Below, piece after piece: positions 10,060-19,482 of a stretch of 64,000 bases of DNA. This DNA is from Pseudomonas hefeiensis (GTDB taxonomy: Bacteria; Pseudomonadota; Gammaproteobacteria; Pseudomonadales; Pseudomonadaceae): the NCBI RefSeq assembly GCF_030687835.1, contig NZ_CP117449.1, positions 3,162,001-3,226,000 on the forward strand, written 5' to 3'. Position 1 is the first letter of the stretch. Each line of letters starts with the position of its first letter. Position numbers and translations under genes: made by a program. The notes beneath the pieces were generated by a model. That model searched no databases and was not told the origin of the DNA. It saw only the letters and a list, made by a program, of their open reading frames with translations.

Positions 10060-10220
10060 TATCGCGAGCAGGCTCGCTCCCACATTTTGATCTGCGGCGA
10101 CCGGAGACATTCGGTCTGCAGCCTCCCTTGTGGGAGCGGGCTTGCTCGCGAAAGCGGTGGTTCAGCTTGCAGAGATGTTGACTGTGCCGCCGCCTTCGCG
10201 AGCAGGCTCGCTCCCACAAG
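10060..10220. repeat. Cluster of three REP elements
   Basis: Three REP units in alternating orientation lie at about 10060-10085, 10128-10157 and 10192-10220. They share the core GCGAGCAGGCTCGCTCCCAC or its complement. They fill the space between the MFS gene and the end of ybiT. Confidence 0.9.
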
Positions 10221-10265
10221 GGGGCAGGTGCAGGATTCCTCCCACAGCTCTTATCCTTGGAAACT

Positions 10266-10297
10266 AAAAAGCCCTGTCACAACGGACAGGGCTTTTC
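10266..10297. terminator. Rho-independent terminator after ybiT
   Basis: AAAAGCCCTGTC (10267-10278) pairs with GACAGGGCTTTT (10285-10296) around a 6-base loop. The A/T flanks on both sides make it usable in either direction. It follows ybiT, which ends at 10333 on the minus strand. Confidence 0.9.
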
Positions 10298-10332
10298 ACT
10301 TGCAGCTTGAAGCTTACAACTCATGGCTGCTC

Positions 10333-11922
10333 TTAGAACAGCACACCCTGGCTGCGCAGGTAATCGTCATAGGTGCCGCTGAAGTCGATCACGCCGTCGG
10401 CGCTCAACTCGATGATGCGCGTGGCCAGGGACGATACGAACTCTCGGTCGTGGCTGACGAAGATCAGCGTGCCCGGGTAGTTTTCCAGCGCCAGGTTCAG
10501 CGCCTCGATGGATTCCATGTCCAGGTGGTTGGTCGGTTCGTCCATCACCAGCACGTTCGGCTTTTGCAGGATCAGCTTGCCGAACAGCATGCGACCCTGT
10601 TCGCCACCGGAAATGACCTTGACCGACTTGAGGATCTCGTCGTTGGAAAACAGCATGCGACCCAAGGTGCCACGAACCAGTTGTTCGCCGCCCTGGGTCC
10701 ATTGGCCCATCCAGTCGAACAGGTTGACGTCGTCTTCGAAGTCGTGGGCGTGGTCCTGGGCGTAGTAGCCCAGTTCTGCGGCGTCGGTCCATTTCACGGT
10801 ACCGGCATCCGGCTCCAGTTCATTGACCAGGGTGCGCAGCAAGGTGGTCTTGCCGATGCCGTTCGGGCCAATGATCGCCACGCGCTCGCCGGCTTCGACG
10901 GTGAAGCTGAAGTCCTTGAACAGCGGCTTGCCATCGAACCCTTTGGCCATGCCTTCGACAATCACTGCCTGGCGGTGCAGCTTTTTGGTCTGTTCGAAGC
11001 GAATGAACGGGCTGACACGGCTCGATGGCTTGACCTCGGCCAACTGGATCTTGTCGATCTGCTTGGCGCGAGAGGTGGCTTGCTTGGCTTTCGAGGCGTT
11101 GGCCGAGAAGCGGCTGACGAACGATTGCAGTTCGGAAATCTGCGCTTTCTTCTTGGCGTTGTCCGACAGCAGTTGCTCGCGGGACTGGGTCGCCACGGTC
11201 ATGTACTCGTCGTAGTTGCCCGGGAACAGACGCAGCTCGCCGTAGTCCAGGTCAGCCATGTGAGTGCAGACACTGTTCAGGAAGTGACGGTCGTGGGAGA
11301 TGATGATCATCAGGCTCGAACGCTGGGTCAGCACGTTTTCCAGCCAGCGGATGGTGTTGATATCCAGGTGGTTGGTCGGTTCGTCCAGCAGCAACACTTC
11401 CGGGTCAGAGAACAGCGCCTGAGCCAGCAGTACCCGCAGTTTCCAGCCGGGCGACACTTCGCTCATCGGGCCGAAATGCTGCTCGATGCCAATCCCCAGG
11501 CCCAGCAGCAGTTCACCGGCACGGGACTCGGCAGTGTAGCCGTCCATCTCGGCGAATTCGGTTTCCAGCTCTGCCACGGCCATGCCGTCTTCTTCGGTCA
11601 TTTCCGGCAGCGAATAGATGCGGTCGCGTTCGGCCTTGACCTTCCACAGCTCTTCGTGGCCCATGATCACGGTGTCGATCACGGTGAATTCTTCGTAGGC
11701 GAACTGGTCCTGGCGCAGTTTACCCAGGCGCACGTTCGGCTCGAGCATGACCTGGCCGCCGGATGGCTCGAGGTCGCCACCGAGGATCTTCATGAAGGTC
11801 GACTTGCCGCAACCGTTGGCGCCGATCAGACCGTAGCGGTTACCCGCGCCGAACTTGACAGAGACGTTTTCGAACAGCGGCTTGGCGCCGAACTGCATCG
11901 TGATGTTAGCTGTAGAGATCAA
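10333..11922 (-). CDS. ybiT: ABC-F family ATPase YbiT
   Basis: A 529-aa soluble ABC-F protein with two ATPase domains and no membrane segment. The first Walker A is [12 protein letters not shown] and Walker [12 protein letters not shown]; the second is [11 protein letters not shown] with [10 protein letters not shown]. The linker with [20 protein letters not shown] is nearly the same as E. coli YbiT. ABC-F factors bind the ribosomal E site and rescue or tune elongation. The start codon is TTG at 11922, with AGGA upstream, and gives the N-terminus [20 protein letters not shown] expected for the family. No ATG fits. Confidence 0.94.
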   Translation of the reverse strand: MISTANITMQFGAKPLFENVSVKFGAGNRYGLIGANGCGKSTFMKILGGDLEPSGGQVMLEPNVRLGKLRQDQFAYEEFTVIDTVIMGHEELWKVKAERDRIYSLPEMTEEDGMAVAELETEFAEMDGYTAESRAGELLLGLGIGIEQHFGPMSEVSPGWKLRVLLAQALFSDPEVLLLDEPTNHLDINTIRWLENVLTQRSSLMIIISHDRHFLNSVCTHMADLDYGELRLFPGNYDEYMTVATQSREQLLSDNAKKKAQISELQSFVSRFSANASKAKQATSRAKQIDKIQLAEVKPSSRVSPFIRFEQTKKLHRQAVIVEGMAKGFDGKPLFKDFSFTVEAGERVAIIGPNGIGKTTLLRTLVNELEPDAGTVKWTDAAELGYYAQDHAHDFEDDVNLFDWMGQWTQGGEQLVRGTLGRMLFSNDEILKSVKVISGGEQGRMLFGKLILQKPNVLVMDEPTNHLDMESIEALNLALENYPGTLIFVSHDREFVSSLATRIIELSADGVIDFSGTYDDYLRSQGVLF

Positions 11923-12324
11923 AGGTTTATCCTGCGGAACATTCAGAGTAGCTAAGGGTGCGGCAGTACCTGTTCAGTACCTGTTTGCGCAGGTCCCGAC
12001 CGCGCAAAAGCATCGCGGTCGCAAGCGCAAGGGTCCATCCGGCATAAGAGGACAGCAGCATACGGAGCGCCTGACCCAAATAGACGTATGCCGAAGCCGG
12101 AATCCGGTATCGGCCAAAAGGGGGCGCGTAATGTTTGGCGGCAATTGTACTGATCTGACCGCGTTAACGATAGGGTGTAACCCAGGCAAGACAGTTTTTC
12201 ACAACTCAGGGATAACCTTCGGTTACCAGTTGTGGCTAAATTGCTGTCTCACTTACACCATTTCCCACGCCGCCTGGCTGTGCGGGAAGTGGCAGCCTGT
12301 CCACTTTTGATGTGTGCGGATACT
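11923..12324. other. Intergenic region ybiT-lpxO
   Basis: No gene was recognised. It holds the divergent promoters of ybiT and lpxO, a tandem CAGTACCTGTT repeat at about 11965-11985 and a 7-bp stem GACCGCG (11998-12004) with CGCGGTC (12014-12020) that lacks a T run. Confidence 0.5.
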
Positions 12325-13224
12325 GTGAAACTCATCATTGCCGCGATCTATATCCTCTCTATCGGCTATGTACATCTGCGCGGGCGCGTTCGGCACAAGC
12401 TCGGACGCCAGTTGAGCGACCATTCGTCCTTCCTTGCGCCGATCAACTGCCTGCTTTACCTGTGCTCGAAACTGCCCAACAAGCCGTTCCTGAACCCGGC
12501 GCAGTTTCCCGACCTGAGTCCGCTGCAGACCCATTGGCAGGAGATCCGTGCCGAAGGCCAGAATTTGCTGCGAGCGGGCGAGATCAAGCGTTCCAACCAG
12601 TACGACGATGTCGGCTTCAATTCGTTCTTCAAGACCGGCTGGAAGCGTTTCTACCTGAAGTGGTACGCCGACAGCCATCCCTCGGCCATGAAGCTGTGCC
12701 CGCGCACCACTGAGCTGGTGCAGAGCATCGGTTCGATCAAGGCGGCGATGTTCGCCGAGCTGCCACCGGGTTCCAAGCTGGTTCGTCATCGCGACCCGTA
12801 TGCCGGGTCCTATCGATATCACCTGGGCCTGGAAACACCCAATGATGCCGGCTGCTACATCAATGTCGACGGTGAGCATTACCATTGGCGTGATGGCGAG
12901 GCGGTGATATTCGACGAAACCTTCATTCATTACGCCCAGAACACCACGCCACACAATCGCATCATTCTGTTTTGCGACGTTGAACGACCCATGAGATTTC
13001 GCTGGGCTGGAGCATTTAACCGCTGGTTCAGCCGCACCGTGATGGCTGCCGCCGGAGCGCCCAACGACGCCGGTGACAAGACGGGCGGCCTGAACCGCGC
13101 GTTTTCCAGGCTTTACAGGATCCGCCTGCAAGCCAAGGCGCTGAAGAAGCGCAACCGCAAGCTGTATTACTTGCAGAAGTGGGCGTTCTTCGGCGGTCTG
13201 CTGGCGGTATTTATCTGGATCTGA
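12325..13224 (+). CDS. lpxO: Lipid A 2-hydroxylase LpxO (aspartyl/asparaginyl beta-hydroxylase family)
   Basis: A 299-aa Fe(II)/2-oxoglutarate-dependent oxygenase that adds a 2-hydroxyl to the secondary laurate of lipid A, acting at the inner membrane. An N-terminal membrane segment (KLIIAAIYILSIGYVHLRGR) is followed by the AspH-type domain with the iron ligands in LVRHRDPYAGSYRYHLGLE and the distal His in FDETFIHYAQNTTPHNR. A C-terminal hydrophobic segment, WAFFGGLLAVFIWI, is also present. The GTG start at 12325 gives the usual length and N-terminus; the frame runs further upstream without a convincing start. Confidence 0.9.
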   Translation: MKLIIAAIYILSIGYVHLRGRVRHKLGRQLSDHSSFLAPINCLLYLCSKLPNKPFLNPAQFPDLSPLQTHWQEIRAEGQNLLRAGEIKRSNQYDDVGFNSFFKTGWKRFYLKWYADSHPSAMKLCPRTTELVQSIGSIKAAMFAELPPGSKLVRHRDPYAGSYRYHLGLETPNDAGCYINVDGEHYHWRDGEAVIFDETFIHYAQNTTPHNRIILFCDVERPMRFRWAGAFNRWFSRTVMAAAGAPNDAGDKTGGLNRAFSRLYRIRLQAKALKKRNRKLYYLQKWAFFGGLLAVFIWI

Positions 13225-13248
13225 GCGCGGTGACACTCCGTACCAGGA

Positions 13249-15237
13249 TCATTCCCCGGGTTTTTGCGCGTCCAGTTGCTCCCACATCCTGGCCGTGATT
13301 CGCTGGCGATGGTTGTAACCCTGCCAAGGGTCGGCACCCAGGTTTCTGGCCCGTTCAAGCGCGGTATAAATATCCCATTGCTGGGCGTTACGCAGACCGT
13401 CGAGTTCGGCCCGGGCAATCGGTACTGATACCGGCAGACCTGGCCGAGCGCGCACCGAGTAGGCGGTTACGGTGCTGGCGCCCCGGGCGTTACGCAGGTA
13501 GTCGACAAATATTTTCCCGACACGGTTCTTGGGCCCCATGGTCGCGGTGATCCGTTGTGGCATCTGCCGGGTCATGAACAGGGAGATGGCTTTGGCGAAA
13601 GCCTTGGTAATGTCCCAGCCTTCACTACGGGCCAACGGCACGATGACATGCATGCCTTTGCCTCCGCTGGTCTTGAGGAAGGCCTGCAAACCCAGTTCGT
13701 CGAGTACCGAGAGGGTCAGGCGAGTCGCCTCAATCATGGCGCTCCAAGGCAGCGATGGGTCGGGGTCCAGATCAAGAACGAACAGGTCCGGCGTCTCGAT
13801 CCGATCATGCGTGGCGGCCCATGTGTGTAACTCCACCGTGCCCATTTGTGCCGCGCTGACCAACGATTGGACACTGTCGATTTCCATCAGCGCGGCATGG
13901 CCGGGATCCAGTCCCGGATCCAGCTGTTTGATGTGGGGAATGTCCAGGCGATCGGCGTGCTTCTGAAAGAATTGCTCCTCGCCGATTCCCTCGGGGGCCC
14001 TCAGCAGGGCGACAGGGCGCTGCTTCAGATGCGGCAGAATCCAGGGAGCGATGTCCTCGTAGTACTGCGCCAGTTCAACTTTCTGCACACCGCTGACGCT
14101 GTCGATGACGCGCTCGGGGTGGGAAATATCCACCCCGGCGACCTGTACGACTCGGCTTTTGCCGCGGATCGAGGCCTTGGAGGGCATGGTTTTTATCGGA
14201 ACGGGTTGCTCGCGGACAACCTCACCGGCCGGCGTGTCGCTCGACAGGTCCAGGAACGCCGCCTGACGCACCAGACCGTCGCGGGTCCATTCGGCGAACT
14301 CGACCTCACAGACTTGGGTCGGCTCCACCCAATGCACGCTGCGGCTTTGCGAGCTGCTAAGCGGTGCGGCCAGTGGCGAATTGTCTCGCTCCAGGGCACA
14401 GAGTTGCTCGTGCAGTTGTTTGAGCCAGGATTGAGAAAACCCTGTGCCGACGCGGCCGGCATATATCAATCCCTTGGGCCCGTTGACCGCCAGCAACAGG
14501 GCGCCGAAACCACTGCGCCGGCCTTTGGGGCGGGTGAAGCCGACGATCACGAACGCCTGGCGCAGACGACACTTGAGTTTGATCCAGTCGGCGCTTCGTC
14601 GGGACACATACGGGCTGCCGAGGCGTTTGCCGACCACGCCGTCCAGGGAGAGCGCGTTGGCACTTTCAAAAATGTCGTGCTGGTTGGCGGAAAACGACTC
14701 AGAGAAGCGCAGTCGCTTGCTGGTGTTGTTCTTCAGCGCCTTCTTGAGGGCCGCCCGGCGCTTTTCAACCGGCGTCTGGCGCAGGTCGACGCCATTGAGA
14801 AAAGGCGCATCAAACAGCACATACACCAGGTCTACCGTGCGGCCAATCTCGAAGGCCTGTCGCAGGGCCGCAAAATCAGAGTGCCCCTCGTCATCGAGCA
14901 AGACCAGTCCACCATCAAGCCAGCTGTCGCTCAAATTCAGCTCGGCCAAGGCATCGGCATGCAATTGCAGACGAGCGGTCCAGTCCTGCTGATTGCGGCT
15001 GAGCAAACGCACCTCGCCATCTTCAATGCGGGCCATTAAGCGATAGCCATTGAACTGGACTTCATAACGCCATTCACCGGCGGGGGGTTGCTCCACGGGT
15101 GTGGCGCGCTGCGGCAGCAAGCGCTCGGGAAGTGAGTTGGCGACATCGGCCTGGTTCTGCCGAGTGCGCTTGCGGCTTGTTTTCTGCTCCGGCTCTGCAC
15201 CAGACAAACGGGCGTATTCTCTCTCGGCCTTGGCCAT
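13249..15237 (-). CDS. ligD: LigD-like protein: degenerate ligase domain plus intact polymerase domain
   Basis: A 662-aa LigD homologue of the bacterial end-joining pathway, just downstream of ku. Typical Pseudomonas LigD has phosphoesterase, ligase and polymerase domains. Here the phosphoesterase is absent: after MAKAEREYARLSG the protein goes straight to a linker and the ligase fold at about residue 36. In ligase motif I (normally KxDG) the sequence is EVQFNGYR, with Gln61 where the adenylated lysine should be and Asn63 for Asp. Motif III reads LDGGLV (Gly110 for Glu) and motif IV DGVVGK (Asp199 for Glu). Motif V WIKLKC and the OB fold remain. The polymerase/primase domain (about 370-650) keeps DLDPD (Asp489, Asp491), SGGKGMHVIVPL and VDYLRNARGAST. 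AAGGGA precedes the start. It probably cannot seal nicks but may still extend ends. Confidence 0.9.
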   Translation of the reverse strand: MAKAEREYARLSGAEPEQKTSRKRTRQNQADVANSLPERLLPQRATPVEQPPAGEWRYEVQFNGYRLMARIEDGEVRLLSRNQQDWTARLQLHADALAELNLSDSWLDGGLVLLDDEGHSDFAALRQAFEIGRTVDLVYVLFDAPFLNGVDLRQTPVEKRRAALKKALKNNTSKRLRFSESFSANQHDIFESANALSLDGVVGKRLGSPYVSRRSADWIKLKCRLRQAFVIVGFTRPKGRRSGFGALLLAVNGPKGLIYAGRVGTGFSQSWLKQLHEQLCALERDNSPLAAPLSSSQSRSVHWVEPTQVCEVEFAEWTRDGLVRQAAFLDLSSDTPAGEVVREQPVPIKTMPSKASIRGKSRVVQVAGVDISHPERVIDSVSGVQKVELAQYYEDIAPWILPHLKQRPVALLRAPEGIGEEQFFQKHADRLDIPHIKQLDPGLDPGHAALMEIDSVQSLVSAAQMGTVELHTWAATHDRIETPDLFVLDLDPDPSLPWSAMIEATRLTLSVLDELGLQAFLKTSGGKGMHVIVPLARSEGWDITKAFAKAISLFMTRQMPQRITATMGPKNRVGKIFVDYLRNARGASTVTAYSVRARPGLPVSVPIARAELDGLRNAQQWDIYTALERARNLGADPWQGYNHRQRITARMWEQLDAQKPGE

Positions 15238-15271
15238 GACGGATTCCCTTGTATTGCGGGCGCTCGGGAGG

Positions 15272-16162
15272 TTAGCCCCGGGACGCCTTGGTGGCTTTTT
15301 TTACGGGAGCGGATTTACTGGTCTTCGCCGGTTTTGCAGAGGTTTTTGCGGCAGGTTTGTCAGGCGCCTTGCCCTTGCCGCCCAGGCTGCGCTTGAGCAG
15401 TTCGGTAAGGTCGATGACATCGGCGCTTTTGCGCTGTTCTTCGCCCGGTTCGGTTTCCACCGCCTCGAGCCGGCCTTCTTTGGCCTTTTTCTCCACCAGT
15501 TCCATGATCTTGTCTTCGAAGCTGTCCCGGTACTCTTGCGGCTCCCAATCGGCGCTCATGTCCTGCACCAGCCGCTTGGCCATCTCCAGCTCCCCCTTGG
15601 CCAGGGTTGGCTTGATGACTTCATCGCCCAGCTCCAGGATGTCGAGTTCGCGCACTTCGGCGGGCCAGCGCAGCATCACCAGCACCAGCGCAGACTCCAG
15701 TGGCATCAGGGCCGCCAGATGCTGGCGGGTATGCAGCACGACATGGGCCAGGGCCACCTTGTTGGTCTTGATCAGGGTTTCGCGCAGCAGGGCGTAGACC
15801 TTGCCGCCGCGTTTGTCTGGCGCCAGGAAGTAGGGCGTGTCGATGTTTTGCAGAGGGATTTTTTCGCTGTCGACGAAAGAAAAAATATCGATGGTCTGGG
15901 TGGACTTGGGGTGGGCCGAGCGAATTTCCTCTTCGCTGAGCAGAACGTATTGGCCTTTCTGATATTGCACACCCTTGACGATATTTTCCTTGGTCACTTC
16001 CTTGCCGGTGACCTTGTTCACTCGCTTATAGCCAACCGGGTCCATGCTGCGCTTGTCCAGCCAGTCGAAGTCCACACCCTGGGAGGAAGTGGCCGACACC
16101 AGCGCCACAGGAATGTGGACCAGTCCGAAGCTGATTGCGCCTTTCCAGATTGCCCGTGCCAT
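15272..16162 (-). CDS. ku: Ku DNA end-binding protein
   Basis: A 296-aa bacterial Ku that forms a homodimeric ring on double-strand ends and recruits LigD. It starts MARAIWKGAISFGLVHIPVA and carries the Ku core throughout. A C-terminal lysine/alanine-rich tail (from about residue 260: KGKAPDKPAAKTSAKPAK and onward) resembles DNA-binding extensions of other bacterial Ku proteins. ligD follows after 34 bases on the same strand, so they form an operon. Confidence 0.95.
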   Translation of the reverse strand: MARAIWKGAISFGLVHIPVALVSATSSQGVDFDWLDKRSMDPVGYKRVNKVTGKEVTKENIVKGVQYQKGQYVLLSEEEIRSAHPKSTQTIDIFSFVDSEKIPLQNIDTPYFLAPDKRGGKVYALLRETLIKTNKVALAHVVLHTRQHLAALMPLESALVLVMLRWPAEVRELDILELGDEVIKPTLAKGELEMAKRLVQDMSADWEPQEYRDSFEDKIMELVEKKAKEGRLEAVETEPGEEQRKSADVIDLTELLKRSLGGKGKAPDKPAAKTSAKPAKTSKSAPVKKATKASRG

Positions 16163-16361
16163 GGAGAGGTTTCCTTGCCGGTGAATGAGTCATTCAGGTG
16201 ACCTTGCGGCCTTCGCAAAAGTTTCCACGGAGCGCCGGTTGACCCGCCCCTGCATTACCTTCGAGACGCTTGGTTACATCTTCGGACGGACATTTTCCTT
16301 AACAACGGCGAACCTGCGGCGTAGCGTGCTTTCGATATGCCTGAATCCAGGAGGTGCTCCG

Positions 16362-16700
16362 ATGAACAGGCTGCTACTCGCCATCATGACGCTATTGCTG
16401 ACCAGCGCTGCCCAGGCGGCAACGCCTGACCGCGGGGCCATGGTTCTGGCCCAGAACCTGCCAAACAACAATCCCTATAACAGTCCGATCCGCCGGGCCA
16501 ATCCCAACAGCATGCAGGGCACCCGGCCCAACGTGCCGATGATTCGTAACAACCCGACGGTTCCTGTTCCCCGGCCACCCACGCTGGATAACGGCGGCAT
16601 CGGCAATGGTTATCCTCGCTCCGGACAGCCTGCGGGTTCACCGTCGCCCACGATCAAGTCCCCAGCGCCTGCGAGGAACACCCAGAACGGCACTCGCTAG
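16362..16700 (+). CDS. Small secreted Pro/Asn-rich protein
   Basis: A 112-aa protein starting at ATG 16362, with a strong GGAGG ribosome site. MNRLLLAIMTLLLTSAAQAA is a clear signal peptide. The mature part is low complexity, rich in Pro, Asn, Arg and Gly (NNNPYNSPIRRANPNSMQG, VPVPRPPTLDNGGIGNG), without cysteines or a recognised domain. It lies 46 bases before the PQQ sugar dehydrogenase on the same strand, so they may be co-transcribed. Function unknown. Confidence 0.7.
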   Translation: MNRLLLAIMTLLLTSAAQAATPDRGAMVLAQNLPNNNPYNSPIRRANPNSMQGTRPNVPMIRNNPTVPVPRPPTLDNGGIGNGYPRSGQPAGSPSPTIKSPAPARNTQNGTR

Positions 16701-16746
16701 GTGTTGAGCCTGCTGGTCCCTTTCCACACCACAGAAGGAAGTGTGC

Positions 16747-17895
16747 ATGTTGCGTAAAACACTCCTGGCCGCGTTTTGCGCCAGCGCTGTACTGACTCTC
16801 GCCATGCCGGCGGCTGCCGCGCAAACCCAGCAACTCAAGAGCGAGGAGGGCACGGTGGAGGTGACCACCGTGGTCAAGGGGCTCGAACACCCCTGGTCCG
16901 TGGCTTTCCTGCCTGACCAACAGGGCATGTTGGTCACAGAGCGAGCGGGCAACCTGCGCCGGGTCAGCCCTGATGGGCAGCTCTCGGCGCCGTTGAACGG
17001 CGTACCTGAGGTCTGGGCCAAAGGCCAGGGCGGTTTGCTGGACGTCGTGCTGTCGCCGGACTTCAAGCAGGACCGCACGGTCTACCTGTCATACGCCGAG
17101 GCCGGCGATGACGGCAAGGCAGGCACCGCCGTGGGCCGTGGGCAATTGTCCGAAGACCTGCAGAGCCTCAAGAACTTCAATGTGATTTTCCGCCAGCAGC
17201 CCAAGCTTTCCACGGGCAACCACTTTGGCTCGCGCCTGGTGTTCGATCGGGACGGCTATCTGTTCATCACCCTGGGGGAAAACAACGAGCGTCCCACGGC
17301 CCAGGACCTGGACAAGCTCCAGGGCAAGATCGTGCGCATCTACCCGGACGGCAAAGTGCCGGACGATAACCCGTTTGTCGGTCAGGCAAACGTGCGCCCC
17401 GAGATTTGGTCCTACGGCGTTCGCAACCCCCAAGGGGCGGCGCTCAATCCCTGGAACGGGACGCTGTGGGAGAACGAGCACGGCCCCAGAGGCGGCGATG
17501 AGCTGAATATCATCGAACGCAGCAAGAACTACGGCTGGCCGCTGGCGACTCACGGCATCAACTACTCCGGGGCGCCGATCCCGGAAGCCGGCGGCAAGAC
17601 CGCCGAAGGCACTCTTGGCCCTTTTCACGTCTGGGAAGTGTCGCCAGGGCTGAGCGGCATGGCGTTCTATGACGGTGATCGCTTTAAGGCCTGGCAACGC
17701 AACGTGTTCATCGGTGCGCTGGTGTCGCGGAATCTGATCCGCCTGGAACTGGAGGGTGACAAGGTCGTTCACGAAGAACGCCTGCTGGGTGAGCTCGGCG
17801 AGCGTATCCGCGACGTTCGCCAGGGGCCGGACGGTTTCCTGTACGTGCTGACAGATGATGACGATGGGGCGCTGTATAAAGTCGGGCTCAAGTGA
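16747..17895 (+). CDS. PQQ-dependent aldose sugar dehydrogenase (YliI/Asd-like)
   Basis: A 382-aa periplasmic six-bladed beta-propeller quinoprotein that oxidises aldose sugars with PQQ. The signal peptide runs to about residue 26 (AMPAAAA). Family motifs are LEHPWSVAFLPD, GGLLDVVLSPDF, NHFGSRLVFDRDGYLFITLG, LQGKIVRIYPDG, SYGVRNPQGAALNPWNG, ENEHGPRGGDELN and YGWP. The start at 16747 follows AAGGAAG. PQQ biosynthesis genes are not in this window. Confidence 0.9.
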   Translation: MLRKTLLAAFCASAVLTLAMPAAAAQTQQLKSEEGTVEVTTVVKGLEHPWSVAFLPDQQGMLVTERAGNLRRVSPDGQLSAPLNGVPEVWAKGQGGLLDVVLSPDFKQDRTVYLSYAEAGDDGKAGTAVGRGQLSEDLQSLKNFNVIFRQQPKLSTGNHFGSRLVFDRDGYLFITLGENNERPTAQDLDKLQGKIVRIYPDGKVPDDNPFVGQANVRPEIWSYGVRNPQGAALNPWNGTLWENEHGPRGGDELNIIERSKNYGWPLATHGINYSGAPIPEAGGKTAEGTLGPFHVWEVSPGLSGMAFYDGDRFKAWQRNVFIGALVSRNLIRLELEGDKVVHEERLLGELGERIRDVRQGPDGFLYVLTDDDDGALYKVGLK

Positions 17896-18028
17896 TTGGC
17901 CGCAGTGCCCATTGACTTGCCTGCCAGCGGCAGGCTAATTTCCAGCCATGACCAGCACCGTATTGCGTAGCCAGCCAAGCATTATTACCGCCATTCCTTA
18001 TTTGGCGGGCTAGCTGACGACTGCACCC

Positions 18029-18054
18029 AACCCGCCTCCGAGGCGGGTTTTTTC
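18029..18054 (+). terminator. Rho-independent terminator
   Basis: AACCCGCCT (18029-18037) pairs with AGGCGGGTT (18041-18049) and is followed by T residues. It ends the transcript of the sugar dehydrogenase before the threonine dehydratase. A second stem, GCCTGCC/GGCAGGC at 17919-17935, lies closer to the stop codon but lacks a T run. Confidence 0.85.
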
Positions 18055-18093
18055 TTTCTGTCTCCGGAGTTTTGTCCAAACCAGGAGACCGCC

Positions 18094-19101
18094 ATGACCA
18101 CCACACGCCCCGAGCAGGCCCTGCTAGAGCGCTATGTTAAGAAGATCCTGGCCGCGCCAGTGTACGACTTGGCTGTGCGCACACCGCTGCAGGCGGCCCC
18201 TGCGTTGTCTGAAGCCTTGGGCAACCGGATCCTGCTCAAGCGTGAAGACCTGCAGCCGACTTTTTCTTTCAAAATCCGCGGCGCCTACAACAAACTGGTA
18301 CAACTGACCGCGGAGCAACGGGCTTGCGGTGTCATCACTGCTTCGGCGGGCAATCACGCCCAAGGCGTGGCGCTGGCCGCCCGTGAGCTGGGCATATCGG
18401 CCAGCATCGTCATGCCGCTGACCACACCGCAGCTCAAGGTACTGGGCGTGCGCAACCGGGGCGCCGAAGCCGTGCTGCACGGAGAGAGCTTTCCTTTTGC
18501 CCTGGAATACGCACTGGAACTGGCCCGACAGACCGGACGAGAGTTCGTTTCGCCCTTCGATGATCCGGACGTGATCGCCGGGCAGGGTACCGTCGCCATG
18601 GAAATCCTGCGTCAGCACCCAGGCCGCCTGGACGCCATTTTCGTCCCGGTCGGGGGTGGAGGGCTGATTGCCGGGATCGCGGCCTACGTCAAGTACCTGC
18701 GCCCTGAGGTTCGTATCGTTGGGGTAGAGTCGCAACATTCCGCCTGTCTCCAGGCGGCGCTGGCAGCGGGTGAACGGGTAAGCTTGCCAAGCCTGGGAAC
18801 CTTTGCCGACGGCGTTGCTGTTGCGCAAATAGGTGCCTACGGCTTCGACATCTGCCGTTTCTGCGTCGATGAAGTGATCACCGTCACCGACGACCAATTG
18901 TGCGCAGCCATCAGAGACATCTATGACGACACCCGGTCGATAACCGAGCCCTCGGGCGCCTTGGCGGTCGCCGGCATCAAGCAATACGTCGCCCATACCG
19001 GGGCACGGGGCCAAACACTGGTGGCAATCGATTCAGGCGCGAATATCAATTTCGATAGCCTGCGCCATGTGGCGGAGCGGGCTGCTGCCGAAGCCATTTG
19101 A
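18094..19101 (+). CDS. Threonine dehydratase, short form without regulatory domain
   Basis: A 335-aa fold-type II PLP enzyme related to IlvA, which converts threonine to 2-oxobutyrate and ammonia. The PLP lysine is in TFSFKIRGAYN (Lys60), SAGNHAQGVA binds the cofactor phosphate/substrate, and the glycine loop is VPVGGGGLIAGIA. The protein ends right after the catalytic domain (SGANINFDSLRHVAERA). Biosynthetic IlvA of Pseudomonas is about 500 aa with C-terminal ACT-like domains that bind isoleucine. This form should be insensitive to isoleucine and is more likely a second, catabolic-type enzyme. Confidence 0.85.
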   Translation: MTTTRPEQALLERYVKKILAAPVYDLAVRTPLQAAPALSEALGNRILLKREDLQPTFSFKIRGAYNKLVQLTAEQRACGVITASAGNHAQGVALAARELGISASIVMPLTTPQLKVLGVRNRGAEAVLHGESFPFALEYALELARQTGREFVSPFDDPDVIAGQGTVAMEILRQHPGRLDAIFVPVGGGGLIAGIAAYVKYLRPEVRIVGVESQHSACLQAALAAGERVSLPSLGTFADGVAVAQIGAYGFDICRFCVDEVITVTDDQLCAAIRDIYDDTRSITEPSGALAVAGIKQYVAHTGARGQTLVAIDSGANINFDSLRHVAERAAAEAI

Positions 19102-19482
19102 AGTTTTTTACGCTACGTCACACTTTTTTCGGAGCAGGCGACGGGTGCCCGTTCGCGTCCGCGCAATAAGGTCTAATCTAGCTTGCGACAGGAGCACAGG
19201 CAGTTGCAGTTTGCATGAGGAAAATCCCGCTTCCTTGCAATTTGCACGCACGCTCCAACTGTCCTTAACGCTAAGTAGTTGATTTGGATCAATCGGGATT
19301 TTCTTTAAAGCAGGCATATTTTTTGCGGGATGATTCAGGAGTTCCCTCTAGGGCTCGATGAGTAGAAACGCCAAAAAGCGAACGAACGGCACGGCATTCG
19401 TAGTCCCTGTCCGCATGGAAGAACGGACGAGAATATCACCGTCGTGAACATAAATTGGCCGCCTCAACAGGAGAGAGTCGCC
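19102..19482. other. Intergenic region upstream of the DUF1652 gene
   Basis: About 380 bases without a recognised gene. It contains two similar segments, TTGCAGTTTGCA and TTGCAATTTGCA, about 30 bases apart at 19203-19245, and AT-rich stretches suitable for a promoter of the DUF1652 gene. No terminator is clear after the dehydratase. Confidence 0.4.

Noticed and set aside
10087..11955. A 622-codon open frame antisense to ybiT
   Set aside because: The minus-strand ABC-F protein is unmistakable; the antisense translation is a composition artefact.
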